DNA of 64,000 nt from Diploptera punctata (GCA_030220185.1 JASPKZ010000424.1:124001-188000); one strand, 5' to 3'. Positions 1 to 10,035 are shown, counted from the first letter of the stretch. Notes: generated from the letters alone by a model not told the origin. A program made the numbers and translations.

Positions 1-149
1 TAAATTCTGCAGAGATGGATTTCTGGAACGATCAGCTGGTATTTCTTGAGAGGTAAAATAAGAAACAGCGTAGTTAAACAAAAGACGAATGTTCATATTT
101 CAATTTTGGATTTCATAAAGAAAAACAAACAAAATTATATGGTCATGAA

Positions 150-375
150 ATAGAATGACAGAAGACAGATTCCCAAGAAGAAAAATAGAATGGGTGCCAT
201 GTGGCAGAAAAAAAAAAAGGACGGCCAAAAATAACATGGATTGATGCTGTTTTGAGCAGCATGAGGGAAATGGGATTAGACGATGGAGATTGGAATGACA
301 TACAGGTTTGAAGGAGAATAACAGTAGATTAACTGGGTGCAGGAAAGTTACATGAAGCATTGTGAAACCTGGTAA
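150..375 (+). pseudogene. LINE 3' end, C-terminal fragment
   Basis: Conceptual translation with small frame breaks gives the C-terminal tail typical of insect endonuclease/RT LINEs: 'EWVPCGR', then 'GRPKITWIDAV' and 'MGLDDGDWNDI'. In this family class the tail follows the reverse transcriptase and ends close to the 3' terminus. An (AAAT)-like run follows at about 370. No ORF is intact. It is a different subfamily from LINE-A, which lies just downstream on the other strand. Confidence 0.65.
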
Positions 376-434
376 ATAAATAAATATATTTTATTAGCAA
401 TTTGCATTATTCTGTCAATTGCTTTATTTATATT

Positions 435-855
435 AACTAACTAATTCACTGGTTCTATCGAGCCCATAGGTTCATGACAGCGCAGACGTAAGCTCTTCAT
501 ACATCCCTATCCTGAGCTAATATTTTCCAATCGTTCCCTGTATAATCTACTTCCCCCAAATCATGGATAATGTTATTCTATCACCTCATTATTGGTCTAC
601 CAACTGGGCGTTTTCCCTCTGGTTTTCCTAATAGAAGCTTCCATGCATCTCTTTCATCCCCCATATGTGCCACATGTCCTGCCCATCGTAGCCTATGAGA
701 CTTAACTGTTCTTATTATATATTGCTTCCTATACACATCATGTATCTCAATATTATGTAGTTTTCTCCATTCGCCAGTCTGTTCATCTCTTTTTGGCCCA
801 AAAAATTTCCTATGAACTTTATTCTCAAATACAAAACTCTTTCAGATCTTTTATC
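435..855 (-). mobile_element. LINE-A fragment, 3' end, antisense
   Basis: The + strand opens with the reverse complement of the LINE-A 3' end (CTAACTAATTCACTGG). It then runs through the complement of the 'GRPR', 'RWAGHVARM' and 'FGPKRDEQTGEW' coding segments seen intact at 63407-63973. Stops and indels break the frame. Only the last 0.4 kb of the element is present, as expected from 5' truncation in target-primed insertion. Confidence 0.85.
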
Positions 856-895
856 TCTAAATGTGTTATATTGTTTTATTATTATTATTACCTAC

Positions 896-1531
896 TAGAT
901 AATACTCGGCGTGCGTTCCTACGCCTAAATAAATTGAATATAAAGGGTTAATTAAATTTATATATATATATATATATATAGTCCACCGCTGTGATCTCGA
1001 GGTAGCGTGCTGCCGATTCCCGGTCGGGGCAAGCTTCCTGGGTGAGGTTTTTTTCCGGGGTTTTTCCTCATCTGTAAGACAAATGTCAGGTATATTTGAG
1101 GCCCAAAAGGTCCCCGAATATCATCCGGCCATCATCATAATCATCATCCTTATCATCATCCTCCTTCACCGGTTTGGAAAGCAACGGGAAGCTACCTATA
1201 ATTCCCTAGTAAAGCTGTAAAGCATAGCATGAAAATGCTATGATTGCAGTGAAAGACCTGCCCTCGGGCAGAATTACTATGGATGGATGGAGATATATAA
1301 CTTACATATAGATGAACCGAACATGGCGGTTGCTAGAGGCAATTTTTAATTTCGAATTTCATGTAAACCCCATTTCTATAGCTTGGATTTCGCCTATTTT
1401 TGGATAATACCTACCTAGGTATTTTTGGTTCATCGCAATGTACACTCCTAATTTAATTAACCTTAAACATTTAATTTATTTAGACGTAGCCGAGCACGTT
1501 GTGTATTAACTAGTATTTGATATTAAGCATC
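896..1531. mobile_element. F repeat with inverted ends, split by SINE-1
   Basis: The left end carries the E/F family start (TAATACTCGGCGTGCG). The right end carries the same sequence inverted (GACGTAGCCGAGCACG), followed by CTAG. Both ends continue into CTAAATAAATT and GGTTAATTAAATT, so the copy behaves as an inverted-repeat element. The middle holds the F body (CAAACATGGCGG-like segment at about 1320). A SINE-1 lies inside at 981-1290. No coding capacity. Confidence 0.55.
981..1290 (+). mobile_element. SINE-1 (tRNA-headed SINE), full length
   Basis: It starts GTCCACCGCTGTG and continues through a tRNA-like head. It then has the central block with GGTGAGGTTTTTTTCC and CCTCATCTGTAAGACAAATG. 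The tail 1 module follows: a (CAT)n stretch, TTCACCGGTTTGG, GCTACC, and a terminal GGATGGATGG. Part of the tRNA head is deleted in this copy: the segment between CGTGCTGCC and CCCGGTCGGG is shortened. It sits directly after a (TA)n run. Confidence 0.85.
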
Positions 1532-1839
1532 TGTAAATAATAATGAAATAAAAGAAAAGAAAGTGAAACGCATTCTCAACTATGCGTGACTAGAAACAGA
1601 TATTCTTAAGCAATTCATATTTCTAAATGGTGAACGGGAAATATCATTGTTATATTGTATATAGACAATTCATGGCCAACACGTAGCAGTAAGAAATTAC
1701 AAAATGAAACATTAAGTATTAATATGGTGAAGAATGGCGACCATGTCACATTTATCATAACAACCTCAATAGTTTCAGTCCTTCGGAATTCATTAACAAT
1801 CAAACTTGTTGTTTAAGGCCCAACGTAAACTTTAATCCA
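1532..1839. other. No feature seen
   Basis: AT-rich sequence. Small ORFs on the minus strand look random. Nothing matches the repeat families found elsewhere in the window. Confidence 0.4.
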
Positions 1840-2254
1840 ACAAGGGAAATAAATAGTCAACCAATGCAATGCCGAAACCTACTTTGGCATATCTACCAGA
1901 GAAGCGTTGCGATGTACCAAGGGTGTACAAAAAATACTGTTTTTAACTGCAAGGCACAGAAATCGAAGCCAGAATCCAGCAATGGCAACCCACTACATGG
2001 AGCAAATAGACATCCCTGATTGAGTAGAGGTGAATGAAGTCTGGCGGGACGCAGCGCGGACGGCAGGTTTTGAGGGTTATCCAATTCACCAAATCTGGAG
2101 TTGTATTACTTCCCTGTAGTTTAAATGAAATATTTGGAGATGGATTTTAGTGCCTTGCAGTTAAAAGCGGCAGATATTTTTTGGGCACGCCCTCGTTAAA
2201 GCACAACTTTTTCTGGGAGAAATTTCAATGTGTAATGCTTGACAGTTCCCTTGT
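1840..2254. mobile_element. Q element copy 1 (long-TIR MITE-like)
   Basis: Ends are imperfect inverted repeats: left ACAAGGGAAATA...GTCAACCAATGCAATGCCGAAACC, right the complement of a sequence beginning ACAAGGGAACTGTCAAGCA. The inverted similarity continues for roughly 100 bp, including ATGTACCAAGGG and the TTTTTAACTGCAAGGC block. No transposase is present. A second copy, inverted relative to this one, lies at 2379-2818. The superfamily is unknown. Confidence 0.6.
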
Positions 2255-2378
2255 AGATTCGGTTGAGAAAAAATGAAAATTGTGACGATTGTAATCTCTT
2301 TTACATAAACTGCACATTTTTTATATTAAATTAGCCAAATCTCATCAACTTTTAGTCACAATAAAATCAACATTACTC

Positions 2379-2818
2379 ACAATGGAACTGTAGTTAATAA
2401 CTGCATGCCGAAGCCCACCATAAAATATATCCAAGAGAAACGTTATGATGTACCAAGGGCATGTCCAAAAAAAATATCTGCAGTTTTTAATTACAACGCA
2501 CTAAAATCCAACGCCAATCTCTCAGAGGGAATCTCGTTAATCCATTCATTTAAAATACACGGAAGTAATACAACTCCTGACTTGGTGGAATGGGCTGCTG
2601 TCCCCTCCGCGCCCCACCTCACTCCACTCTGGTATATTCAAGCAGGGACGTCCATCTGCTCCGCACAGTGGGTTGCCATTGCTGGATTCTTGCTTCAATT
2701 TCAGCGCCTTGCAATTAAAAACGGTACTTTTTTGTAACCGGCCTTGGTACATATCAATGCTTCGCTGGAAGAAATTTCAAGGTAGGTTTCGGCATGAATT
2801 GGTTGACAGTTTCCTTGT
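2379..2818. mobile_element. Q element copy 2, inverted relative to copy 1
   Basis: Terminal inverted repeats of about 110 bp. The left arm starts ACAATGGAACTG and has GCATGCCGAAGCCC; the right arm ends in the complement of ACAAGGAAACTGTCAACC. The 110-codon + strand ORF at 2405-2737 runs across the arms and has no recognisable domain, so I treat it as a chance ORF. Confidence 0.6.
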
Positions 2819-3194
2819 AAGTGAAGAAATCTTCACAAAAATTAAATTAAATTGAAATGGTGCATGTTGTTGTAATAAAAAAGGAGACGATTTAAAAAAA
2901 AAGTCCGTCCCCAGGAATTGCGTAAACTATGCGAATTATCAGCAAATCGAATGTATGATTGGATTGTGGTGGTTTACCGAATAAGTCATTGATTCAAGAA
3001 ACTCTGTTTATGATATCTTATTTAAATGCCGGACTGCAGTAAAAAATAAAGTATGGATAATCTTAGGTTATTACCTAACGCATAATGTATAATTTGACAC
3101 AAATTTAAATAATTTCAATTAATTCGTTTCCTTTTATTTTTTATTAAAAAATATTAAATCAAACAAATGTATATTATAAAATACGTTGCCAATT
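2819..3194. other. Unassigned AT-rich stretch
   Basis: No coding signal. A short motif near 2915-2960 (GCGTAAACTATGCGAATT then GCAAATCGAATGTA) recurs in related form near 17115-17155 and 25627-25665, so this is probably an old, unnamed repeat. Confidence 0.35.
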
Positions 3195-3560
3195 TAATAG
3201 TTGATTTAATTGTACGGTATACGTTGCGACAAAGCAAATATGGCGGCTGTTAGAACAATTATTTAATTTCAGCTTTCAGGTAAACCCTCAGTTCTAATGG
3301 TTCGATTTCGCTGATTTTTTTAATGCCTTTCTCGTTTTATTGCAATATCATGTGTTGAGTTTCGTTGAGAAATATCGAAAATTGTGACCGCTAGAGCGAT
3401 TTTTAAATACTCGTTTCAGATGAACTCCTACTCCTAATGGACCGATTTTGCTGGTTAATGAACTTGACCATGCTGTTTTTAATTGACTGCTGTATGCTGA
3501 GTTGATTCAAAAAAATTGCGGCCGCTAGAGTAATAACACACACACATATGTAGGCTACAA
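3195..3560 (+). mobile_element. F repeat fragment
   Basis: It contains the F body in order: ATATGGCGGCTGTTAG, then TTTCAGGTAAACC, a TGAGTTTCGTTGAGAAA block, GACCGCTAGAGCGATTTTT, and TTTCAGATGAACTCCTAC. The same order is seen at 8556, 26886 and 41440. No ORF. Confidence 0.65.
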
Positions 3561-3583
3561 ATACACATAGGGCCTTGATCATT

Positions 3584-4090
3584 GCATGCTATTATGCATT
3601 ACAGCAACTCTTGTCGTCCCAACTTCTCTCAAAATACGTTTAACTAAAAATAAATAAAACCGTTATTCTCCCAGTTATATTATACGGATGCGAAACATGG
3701 ACTCTTACTTTAAGGGATGAAAAAAATTACGAGTATTTGAGAATAAAATTCTCAGGAAAATGTTTGGACCAAAGAGAGATAAACAGACAGGTGAATGGAG
3801 AAGACTAAATAACAGTCAACTAGGTTATCTTTATGGGAAACCTAATATAATAACGGTTGAGTCTCGAAGGGTGTGATGGGCTGGACGTGTGGCACGAATG
3901 GGGAATGAAAGAGGGGCATGGAACATGTGTGTAGGAAAATCAGAGATAAAATGCCTAAATAATAGTTGGTTGGCAAATAATGAGGTGAAATCACAATGAA
4001 GGAATTACAATATAAAGGATATGATTGGAAAAGATTTCCTCAGAATAGGGATGTATGAAGAGCTTACGACACTACGGCTGAGTTAGTTTA
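3584..4090 (+). mobile_element. LINE-A fragment, 3' end
   Basis: Translation with breaks follows the C-terminus of LINE-A: 'CYYALQ', 'YGCETWTLTLRDE', 'RVFENKILRKMFGPKRDKQTGEW', 'WAGRVARMGNE'. It ends at GAGTTAGTTTAG. An internal segment is garbled near 3940-4010 and the frame has several stops. Confidence 0.8.
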
Positions 4091-4244
4091 GTCATAGCCA
4101 TTTCGATACCTGCTATGTAGCACTGACGAAGATGCGTAAAAAATTATATATCTTTATGAAAATCCCTTCGGAATTCCCTTGAAATCAAAGTAGATCTTTA
4201 AAGAACAAAGAAAATTTTAAGTAATAATAAATAACATGTACATC

Positions 4245-4385
4245 TACAGTTACGTAACAGCCCAATCTTGAGCCTTAGCCTCTCCTTTGTTATGAGTCAC
4301 TAGATTAAGTTAATTTAGTTACTCTCATTTCCCTACAGATGCCATGAATGGTATGCGGTCAAAATACCGACCCTATGAGACATCT
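4245..4385 (-). repeat. X repeat, antisense copy
   Basis: The reverse complement matches the X repeat at 31735-33010. Shared blocks are GACCGCATACCATTCATG and GGAGAGGCTAAGG followed by a TGTAGATGT block. Here the two blocks are adjacent, whereas at 31.7-33.0 kb they are separated by a SINE-2 that carries an HP element. This copy therefore serves as the empty-site reference. Function unknown. Confidence 0.5.
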
Positions 4386-4395
4386 AGATAGATAG

Positions 4396-4480
4396 ATTTT
4401 AGATAGATTTATTTAGCCTGGTGGAGTTAAGGCCATGTGGTCTTCTCTTCCACTCACCAGGACAAACATATGTTACATTT
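4396..4480 (+). repeat. Short 'GAGTTAAGGCC' repeat
   Basis: The block TTTATTTAGCCTGGTGGAG, GTTAAGGCCATGTGG and CTTCTCTTCCACTCACC recurs at 26800-26860 (opposite strand) and 37853-37910. It looks like a widespread arthropod SINE/LINE end fragment. Origin not determined. Confidence 0.5.
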
Positions 4481-4520
4481 AAATACAAAAAATTACAATA
4501 ACAGTACGTACTAAACAATT

Positions 4521-5225
4521 AATTATCAGGTCAAATGAACAATAATGAAAATAATGTCTAATATAATTAGAAATCCGTGAAAGTGGTTTTATTTTTAGGG
4601 AAATTTCGTTTTAAAATTTCAAGATTTCGATGTTATTGGGAATTTGACAGGGTATTCTTTAAAAAAAACGTAAATTTGAGTCTTTTTAATCCTAGTTTAG
4701 TATATTACACCCAATAAGAATGATATATCCAGTAGTTTAAGGGATATAAATTGATAATTATGTCTGCAAAAATTTAGGGGGAAAACTTTTCTTAGACGGT
4801 AATATAATTCGTATTTCTTGGAATTCATATTGGCTATAGAACTTAAAATCTATGGAGAGACAATATTTGAGCACGAGAAGGACAGAAAATATTACCTCTA
4901 TGTTGTGAACTGTGTTGCAAATATTTCCCTTTGCAAGAGTGCATGGAGGAAGCAGATATGGCAGTTAAAAAGAAGATAGAATCCGAAAACAATGTTTAAA
5001 AATGCATTATGCAAATTTCGCGAATAGTACAAAAAAAATCTCCGGAATTCGTTGAAAATTTTAAACTTCGGTGTTATTTCGCAGTTAAGAAATGGTACAA
5101 GAAAATTACAAAATTAGAGCACTTCGCGTTATCGCGACTCGTGAATTTCACGGATCTCTACTAATAATACATTAAAATTAAATACAATTAAAACTAAACT
5201 AATGGAATTATGTATCCTCTGTTTT
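4521..5225. other. Unassigned AT-rich stretch
   Basis: No coding signal. AATCCGTGAAAGTGG near 4568 and the complementary TGAATTTCACGGAT near 5142 could be the ends of an old inverted-repeat element, but the similarity is short. Confidence 0.35.
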
Positions 5226-5391
5226 TGCTATTAAAATCTGGTCATCTGGAAAGGCTACTGTTTTTATTACTATATTTCCTAAGTTAATTCCCCCAGTCGT
5301 CATTTGCTTCCATGATCTTATGTCGTCAAAATAAATGTTAAAAAGAGTGGTTGATAGTGGACAACCTTGTCTAACTCCTCCTGTTTAGAAC
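5226..5391 (-). pseudogene. LINE reverse transcriptase fragment, antisense
   Basis: Minus-strand translation is open and reads the palm region of a non-LTR reverse transcriptase: 'GGVRQGCPLSTTLFNIYFDD', and about 30 codons later 'VAFPDDQILIA'. The second motif is the catalytic Y/FADD box with alanine changed to proline, so the enzyme would be dead. The fragment is cut directly at 5391, where a + strand LINE C-terminus begins, indicating a rearranged or inverted junction. Confidence 0.75.
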
Positions 5392-5525
5392 ACTTGGCAA
5401 GGATGACAGAAAGAATACCAAAAGCAGCATACAACTATTCACCACGAGGAAGAAGAAGTTTGGGAAGACCAAAGAAAATATGGAAACAGCAGCAATTTGG
5501 AGCCGGAACAGGCTAGTAAATAATC
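5392..5525 (+). pseudogene. LINE C-terminal fragment
   Basis: Translation gives 'HLARMTERIPKAAYNYSPRG' with a start-side break, then 'GRPKKIWKQQQFGAGTG' and stop. A close relative lies on the minus strand at 7711-8085 ('GRPKKRWNLEPEQ'). It is the terminal part of a LINE; the RT piece just upstream is on the opposite strand. Confidence 0.7.
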
Positions 5526-6014
5526 CTAAACCGTGAAGTAGAAGAAGATGAAGGAATTATGTATACACAAAGGAATAACAGCTCGAATATACTATACATA
5601 AAAAGAAAAGAAAAAATATATACAAAGAAAGTAATAAAATCTAATGAACTAATCTATCGCTTATATATAAGACATTAGGTATATATATTGAAAAATCTTA
5701 ATACTATTTTTATTAAATAATAAAAAAAACAAATTATTAATTGTTTAAAAAAAGTAATATTAGTGAGATGTTTCTGTTAATAAATTTATTTTCAATTTGT
5801 TTCTGAAAGATGGTAAGTTTGGCAGTCTCTGACATAGGGTGGAAGAGAATTCCATATTCTAGCAAGAGAAACTGTAAAATATTTCGATTAATAGGCAGTG
5901 TAATGAGGAGGGATATAAAGAGTGATGGGATCGGGTATCTAATTTACTGTATGTGTATCATCTAGTAGGCATCTAAAGTACTACTAGGATGAAGAAAATC
6001 GGTAAATTTTGCTA
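5526..6014. other. Unassigned AT-rich stretch
   Basis: No coding signal. Mostly A/T with poly-A runs near 5700-5760. Confidence 0.4.
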
Positions 6015-6182
6015 AGAAGCATCTTCATTCAGGCTTAGGGATCTCTTAACTAACTTGAAAATCTTCAGACTTGCTGCTTGAATTTTTCCTTCCTAAAAAA
6101 CTATCGACCCCGCCGGATTTGAACTCACGATCCTCGGGAGCAAAGGCAAGGAATATAACCACTAGTCCACCGAGGTCGACAA
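6015..6182 (-). mobile_element. SINE-6, antisense
   Basis: The reverse complement starts TCGACCTCGGTGGACTAGTG and shows tRNA-like boxes: GGTGGACTAGTGG (A-box region) and GAGTTCAAATCC (B box). The body follows with TTTTTTAGGAAGG, CTGAAGATTTTCAAG and a CTAAGCCTGAATG end. A partner copy is at 31545-31700. Length is about 170 bp. Confidence 0.65.
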
Positions 6183-6204
6183 GAAATAACATAAAACATG
6201 TAAT

Positions 6205-6531
6205 AAATATCCTCAACTAGTGTCCAGCTCAGGGTCGGGTCGAGGGATGGGATGAGATGAAGCCCCTATTAGAGGTCTGTGAATGAGAAGGGTGCCGGCC
6301 GACCACGCCTGACGCACCATCATGGGAATATGAACGAAATGAATGAGATGAGTATGGAGAAATGATAGAATGAAATTGTGGCAGGGGAAAACGGGAGAAA
6401 ATCCCAAGAAAAACCTGTCCAAGCTCCGTTTCGTCCACCACGAAACCCACATGGAATGACCGAGACTCGATCTCGGGACCCCAGCGGTGAGAGGCGGTAA
6501 CCGCATGCGCCACAGAGCTGCCTACATAAAA
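6205..6531 (-). mobile_element. SINE-5, antisense
   Basis: The reverse complement begins GGCAGCTCTGTGGCGCATGC and includes CGAGATCGAGTCTCGG, a B-box-like stem, so it is a tRNA-headed SINE. The body contains GTTTCGTGGTGGACG, CAGGTTTTTCTTGGG, TTCCCCTGCC and CATGATGGTGCGTC. The three overlapping ORFs on this strand are shadows of the GC-rich SINE. A second copy, split by a LINE, is at 61700-62632. Confidence 0.75.
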
Positions 6532-7639
6532 CATGTAATAATTTATATATTAATAGTACGTGAAGGAAAAACTTTGTTCTCCTTTTTAAGCAGATTGCGC
6601 GCACGGAGGAGTGTGATATTTGGCATAATTAAAATTCATAAAGAGAGGGAGTGCAGAAAAACTAAATTTATATATAATATGTGTTACAAATAAATTAAGC
6701 AAAATAAAATAAATTTTCTCTAAGGAATTTATGTGTATTATTCATTCATTTGTTACTCATTCAATTGTTTACGTTCATACTGAAAGTGTTGTGAAAAGAA
6801 AATTGTGCAGCAGCAATGTGAATTGACTTACTCTCGCGTATTTATTATTAGTGGTTTAAAAAAGTGAGTACATTTTATTATTTAGATTTGAATTAAACCC
6901 CGTCTAATCTTTGTTTCAGTAATTTCATTACAATTTTTTACATCTATATATTCGCACCATTATGCCTCGACATAAAACATTGACGGGTTGGAGAGAAACA
7001 CAAAGAGGAAGGGATATATATTCCCTTACACATAATAATAGGCCAACTGCAAATTTAAATAGTATAAATAGTATACAAATGTCAAATGGCGCGTTATTGT
7101 TTTTTTTAAAAATGGCTTAGCCATGCTATACCACATATTTCCTATCGTTCGTTATTTTTTAAAATAAATTGAAAATTGATGCATAATGACGTATTTGTGA
7201 CAAACTTAAAGGTGTAATGAATTGTGATCGAATTTTGACTGCTGGGCGACCACTAGTATATATAATTGCGCATGTTGTTTTAATAAAAAAATAAAATGAA
7301 TTTAAAAAATCAAAGTAGATATTTAAGGAGCAACGCCAGGCGTATGAAGTGACACGGCGCGGCGGAGCGCAAAGTAAACGTGAAGTAAGAGAGGGAGGGG
7401 ATAATGTATTCACCTCGTTTTTACAGTCGGCGAACATAGTTGCAACTGTCAGTGTAACATTTGCAGACCCAGTGCGAGCTCGTGTAGGCTTAACAGTGTA
7501 AAGTTGTATTACATAATGACCACCTGATCTGATACAGTTCTGTTACACGTAAGTGAATTTCAAATAAGTGCATGCTTACATATGCAACATAACATGTACT
7601 CAGTGGTTTCAAAAAAAATTATCCGCGATCCAACAGTCA
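6532..7639. other. Unassigned stretch; possible promoter or first-exon material
   Basis: Mostly AT-rich. Two parts stand out. At 6863 GTGAGT and at about 6918 TTTGTTTCAG would define a tiny intron just before the small ORF at 6962. At 7345-7500 GC content rises (ACGGCGCGGCGGAGCGC), followed by CACGTAAGTG at about 7548, a good splice-donor shape. No protein family is recognised. Confidence 0.3.
6962..7120 (+). CDS. Small ORF, 52 codons, unknown
   Basis: The frame opens with MPRHKTLTGWRETQRG and runs to TAG. The basic start followed by a 'GWRETQRGRD' stretch is loosely like the leaders of some transposon-encoded proteins, but I cannot identify it. Its main support is a plausible mini-intron upstream: donor GTGAGT at 6863 and acceptor TTTCAG ending near 6919. 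It could equally be chance. Confidence 0.22.
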   Translation: MPRHKTLTGWRETQRGRDIYSLTHNNRPTANLNSINSIQMSNGALLFFLKMA

Positions 7640-8548
7640 ACTAATACCAGGCGTGCGCTGTTACGCCTAAAATTAATTTTTTGTTTTACGTTTACTTGAA
7701 TTAATATTCTTCTTTTTCTTCGTCACGGTATAGGCATTTTTGTTAGCCTGTTCCGGCTCTAAATTCCATCTTTTCTTTGGTCTTCCCAAGCTTCTTCTTC
7801 CTTGTGGTGAATAGTTGTATGCTGCCTTTGGTATTCTGTTCGCATTCATCCTTGCTAAGTGTTCTTTCCAGTTTCTTCTGGATTTCACTGTTGTTGTGTT
7901 GAATTCCTCTACTTTTAGTTGCTCTTATTTCTGTATTGTGTTTCTTGTCTGTTCTTTGATATCCTGCTATCGGTCTGAAGAATTTAATTTCAGCAGCTTG
8001 TATTCTGGCAGATTGTTCTGTTGTCACTGTCCATTTTTTAGATCCATAAGTAACAATAGGAACTGCCACCGTCTTGTATAATTATAGCATAGTTAAAATC
8101 AGTAAAATGAAAAATAATTATAAATTTTATCGTAATTATTTTTAAATATCCCGTACTCAATACCCGGTGTTGTCCGGAAGATCTTCTTGACTTAATGTGC
8201 TGAAAGACAAAATGATTATTGTGAGTTATCCGTAAAATATAGACATGCTATCGCGGACTTTTTTGTTGATTTTTGTTTTTAGATATTCAATTCTGTGTAC
8301 ATTAATTTGGTGTATTTTTTATGGTCTAGGCAGCATAAGCCATTTAAGTATCCAGAAAACTACTTTTTTTAGTGCACCGATGCCATTTTTCTTAGTACCG
8401 GCCCTATGGTACGTAAGATAACATGTTATATACGTCAATATTCCCAGAAAATTTCTCTAAATTATGGAAATACACCCATTCAAATCGAGCAAATATTTTT
8501 TGAGTTCGTGAAGGACAATCTTACAATAATATTTATATATAAATAAAT
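7640..8548 (+). mobile_element. E repeat, split by an antisense LINE end
   Basis: It opens CTAATACCAGGCGTGCGC at 7640 and is interrupted at about 7711. It resumes at about 8090 with AAAATAATTATAAATTTTAT, ACCCGGTGTTGTCCGG, GTGAGTTATCCGTAAAA, and TTCAATTCTGTGTACATTAA. The 3' half after 8370 (CCGGCCCTATGGTACG) matches only the copy at 53474-53990, so these two share a 3' subtype. No ORF. Confidence 0.65.
7711..8085 (-). pseudogene. LINE C-terminal fragment, antisense
   Basis: Minus-strand translation reads from 'VPIVTYGSKKWTVTTEQSAR' through 'IQAAEIKFFRPIAGYQRTD' to 'LERTLSKDECEQNTKGSIQL', then 'GKTKEKMEFRAGTG'. This is the YGxExWT...EMxFLRxxAGY C-terminal region of an insect LINE, related to the + strand piece at 5392-5525. 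It lies inside an E repeat, so it is younger than that repeat. Confidence 0.75.
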
Positions 8549-8555
8549 ACTATGA

Positions 8556-8790
8556 CGAACCAAACATGGCGGTTGCTAGAATCAATGTTTAATTTCGAAT
8601 TTCAGGTAAATCCCCACTTCTGTCACATTTCGTTGATGTTTGGATAATACCTACTCTGTTTATTTTAATAGGACATACTGAGTTTCATTGTAAAACATGA
8701 TAATTGGGACCGCTAGAGCGAATTTAAAATTTTCGTTTCAGGTGCACTCCTATGTATAAAGGCTAAACAGTATCTGTACCTGTAAACATA
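8556..8790 (+). mobile_element. F repeat, left part
   Basis: It begins GAACCAAACATGGCGG and has TTTCAGGTAAATCCCC, GAGTTTCATTGTAAAACATG, and GACCGCTAGAGCGA. The F 3' part (ACTTTTCAAGATTTGGAG) reappears at about 9382, after SINE-1 and the tRNA-like element. The whole F copy therefore probably spans 8556-9435. Confidence 0.65.
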
Positions 8791-8809
8791 TATATAAATA
8801 TATATATAT

Positions 8810-9142
8810 CCATCCATAGTAATTCTGCCCAAAGGCAGGTCCTTCACTGCAATCATAGCATTTCCATTCTATGCTTTGCAGCTTTACTAGGGAATTGTAG
8901 GTGTGGTAGCTTTCCACACCGGTGAAGGAAGATGATAATGATGATCATAATGATAAGGATGATGTTGGTGGCCATATGATTTCGGGGACCGTTTGGGCCT
9001 TAAAGTTTTCCTGACATTTGTCTTACAGGTGAGGAAAAACCCCGATAAAAACCTCACCCAGAAAAACTGCCCCGACCGGGGATCGAACCCGGGCCCGCTG
9101 CGCGACAAGGCAGCACGCTACCTCGAGACCACAGCGGTGGAC
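8810..9142 (-). mobile_element. SINE-1, antisense, full length
   Basis: The + strand shows the complement of tail 1 (CCATCCATAGTAATTCTGCC), then the central block (TGACATTTGTCTTACAGGTG). It ends in the intact tRNA head, complement of GGTTCGATCCCCGGTCGGG, finishing ACAGCGGTGGAC. All modules are present and close to the other copies. It is flanked by (AT)n on both sides. Confidence 0.9.
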
Positions 9143-9149
9143 ATATATA

Positions 9150-9375
9150 TATATGATACGAAAAGAAAAATGAATGCTTGAGTCGGGATTTGAATCAGAG
9201 TCTCTAAACTCTGTACGTTTAGTGCTCTAACCAACTGAGCTACTGAAGTATTCCAACACAAACATTCATTTTTTTCTTATATATGTAGTATTCTCAATTC
9301 ACACAAGAGGTAGCGGGAAGACGTTCCAACTACCATCTAGCGGCCACCATAACAGGTAAGCAAATTTTTTAAGAG
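9150..9375 (-). mobile_element. tRNA-like element (tL), antisense
   Basis: Read on the minus strand: a body with GGTAGTTGGAACGTCTTCCC and CGCTACCTCTTGTG, then an AT-rich spacer, then a tRNA-like unit at about 9180-9250. The same order (body, AT microsatellite, tRNA-like unit) is seen at 14727-14960 and 17735-17935. A body-only piece is at 31352-31430. Confidence 0.6.
9178..9254 (-). tRNA. tRNA-like sequence inside tL element
   Basis: The reverse complement has GTAGCTCAGTTGGTTAGAGC (A-box shape) and ATTCAAATCCC (B-box shape), and an anticodon arm with loop GTACAGA, anticodon ACA. The acceptor stem is imperfect here. It is most likely a repeat-borne pseudogene and not a working tRNA gene, because related copies with the same flanks occur in the window. 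Confidence 0.5.
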
Positions 9376-9894
9376 ACCGAGTACTTTTCAAGATTTGGAG
9401 TACAAACATAAGCAAGATGAATTTTTATACATAAAGATATCCAGGAACCAACAATCATCAGAGCATCCGCAGTTTGATCATCATCATGTGATGGCAATGA
9501 CTTCTCAAAGAATCAGTTAATAAATGCATTAATTACACCTGTTCAGAGCTAAGTTCCAATTGTAATGTAAACAAACCAAACGTATGACTGCATTTTCATT
9601 GGTCGAATAACGGTTTTACCTTTAAGGGTGTAATAAAATGTAGTTCGCTTTCTAACACTCGAAATAAAGGAAATAAAAATAATAAAATATATATTATCTA
9701 GCACATGTTTATATAAGTTATATGGGATAATCTTAAAATATATAATTACAATTTTAATAAATAAGTAAGCATTGTTCTATTCTTACACATGCGCAATGCA
9801 GAATACATTGGAATTTGAACTGTTTCAAAATGGAAAAAAAATTCTGTAGAATTTTCTTAAACATTAGAAAGCAAAGCATTTGAAAATCAAAGAG

Positions 9895-10035
9895 AAACAA
9901 ATCATTTTGAATGTTTTCAAACAGTTAAGTGAAAAATACCCCACATTAACTATTGAGGATATGTAGAAAACAACGGCAGAATTTACAGATGAGTCAGCAT
10001 AGAGTATAAGTACTGCTCATAATAAATTGTACCGA
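9895..10035 (+). pseudogene. O-element peptide, degraded copy
   Basis: The translation contains 'EKYPTLTIEDM', then a stop, 'KTTAEFTDESA', a stop, and a tail. It aligns residue by residue with the better-preserved versions at 48883-49134 and 34781-34987 ('TLxIEDVVKxTAxF..ESA'). Two stops make it non-coding now. No known family assigned. Confidence 0.6.

Noticed and set aside
2405..2737. 110-codon ORF
   Set aside because: It lies across the long inverted ends of a Q element and is not kept open in the sister copy.
6213..6604. Three overlapping minus-strand ORFs
   Set aside because: All come from the GC-rich SINE-5; three frames open at once shows compositional openness, not coding.
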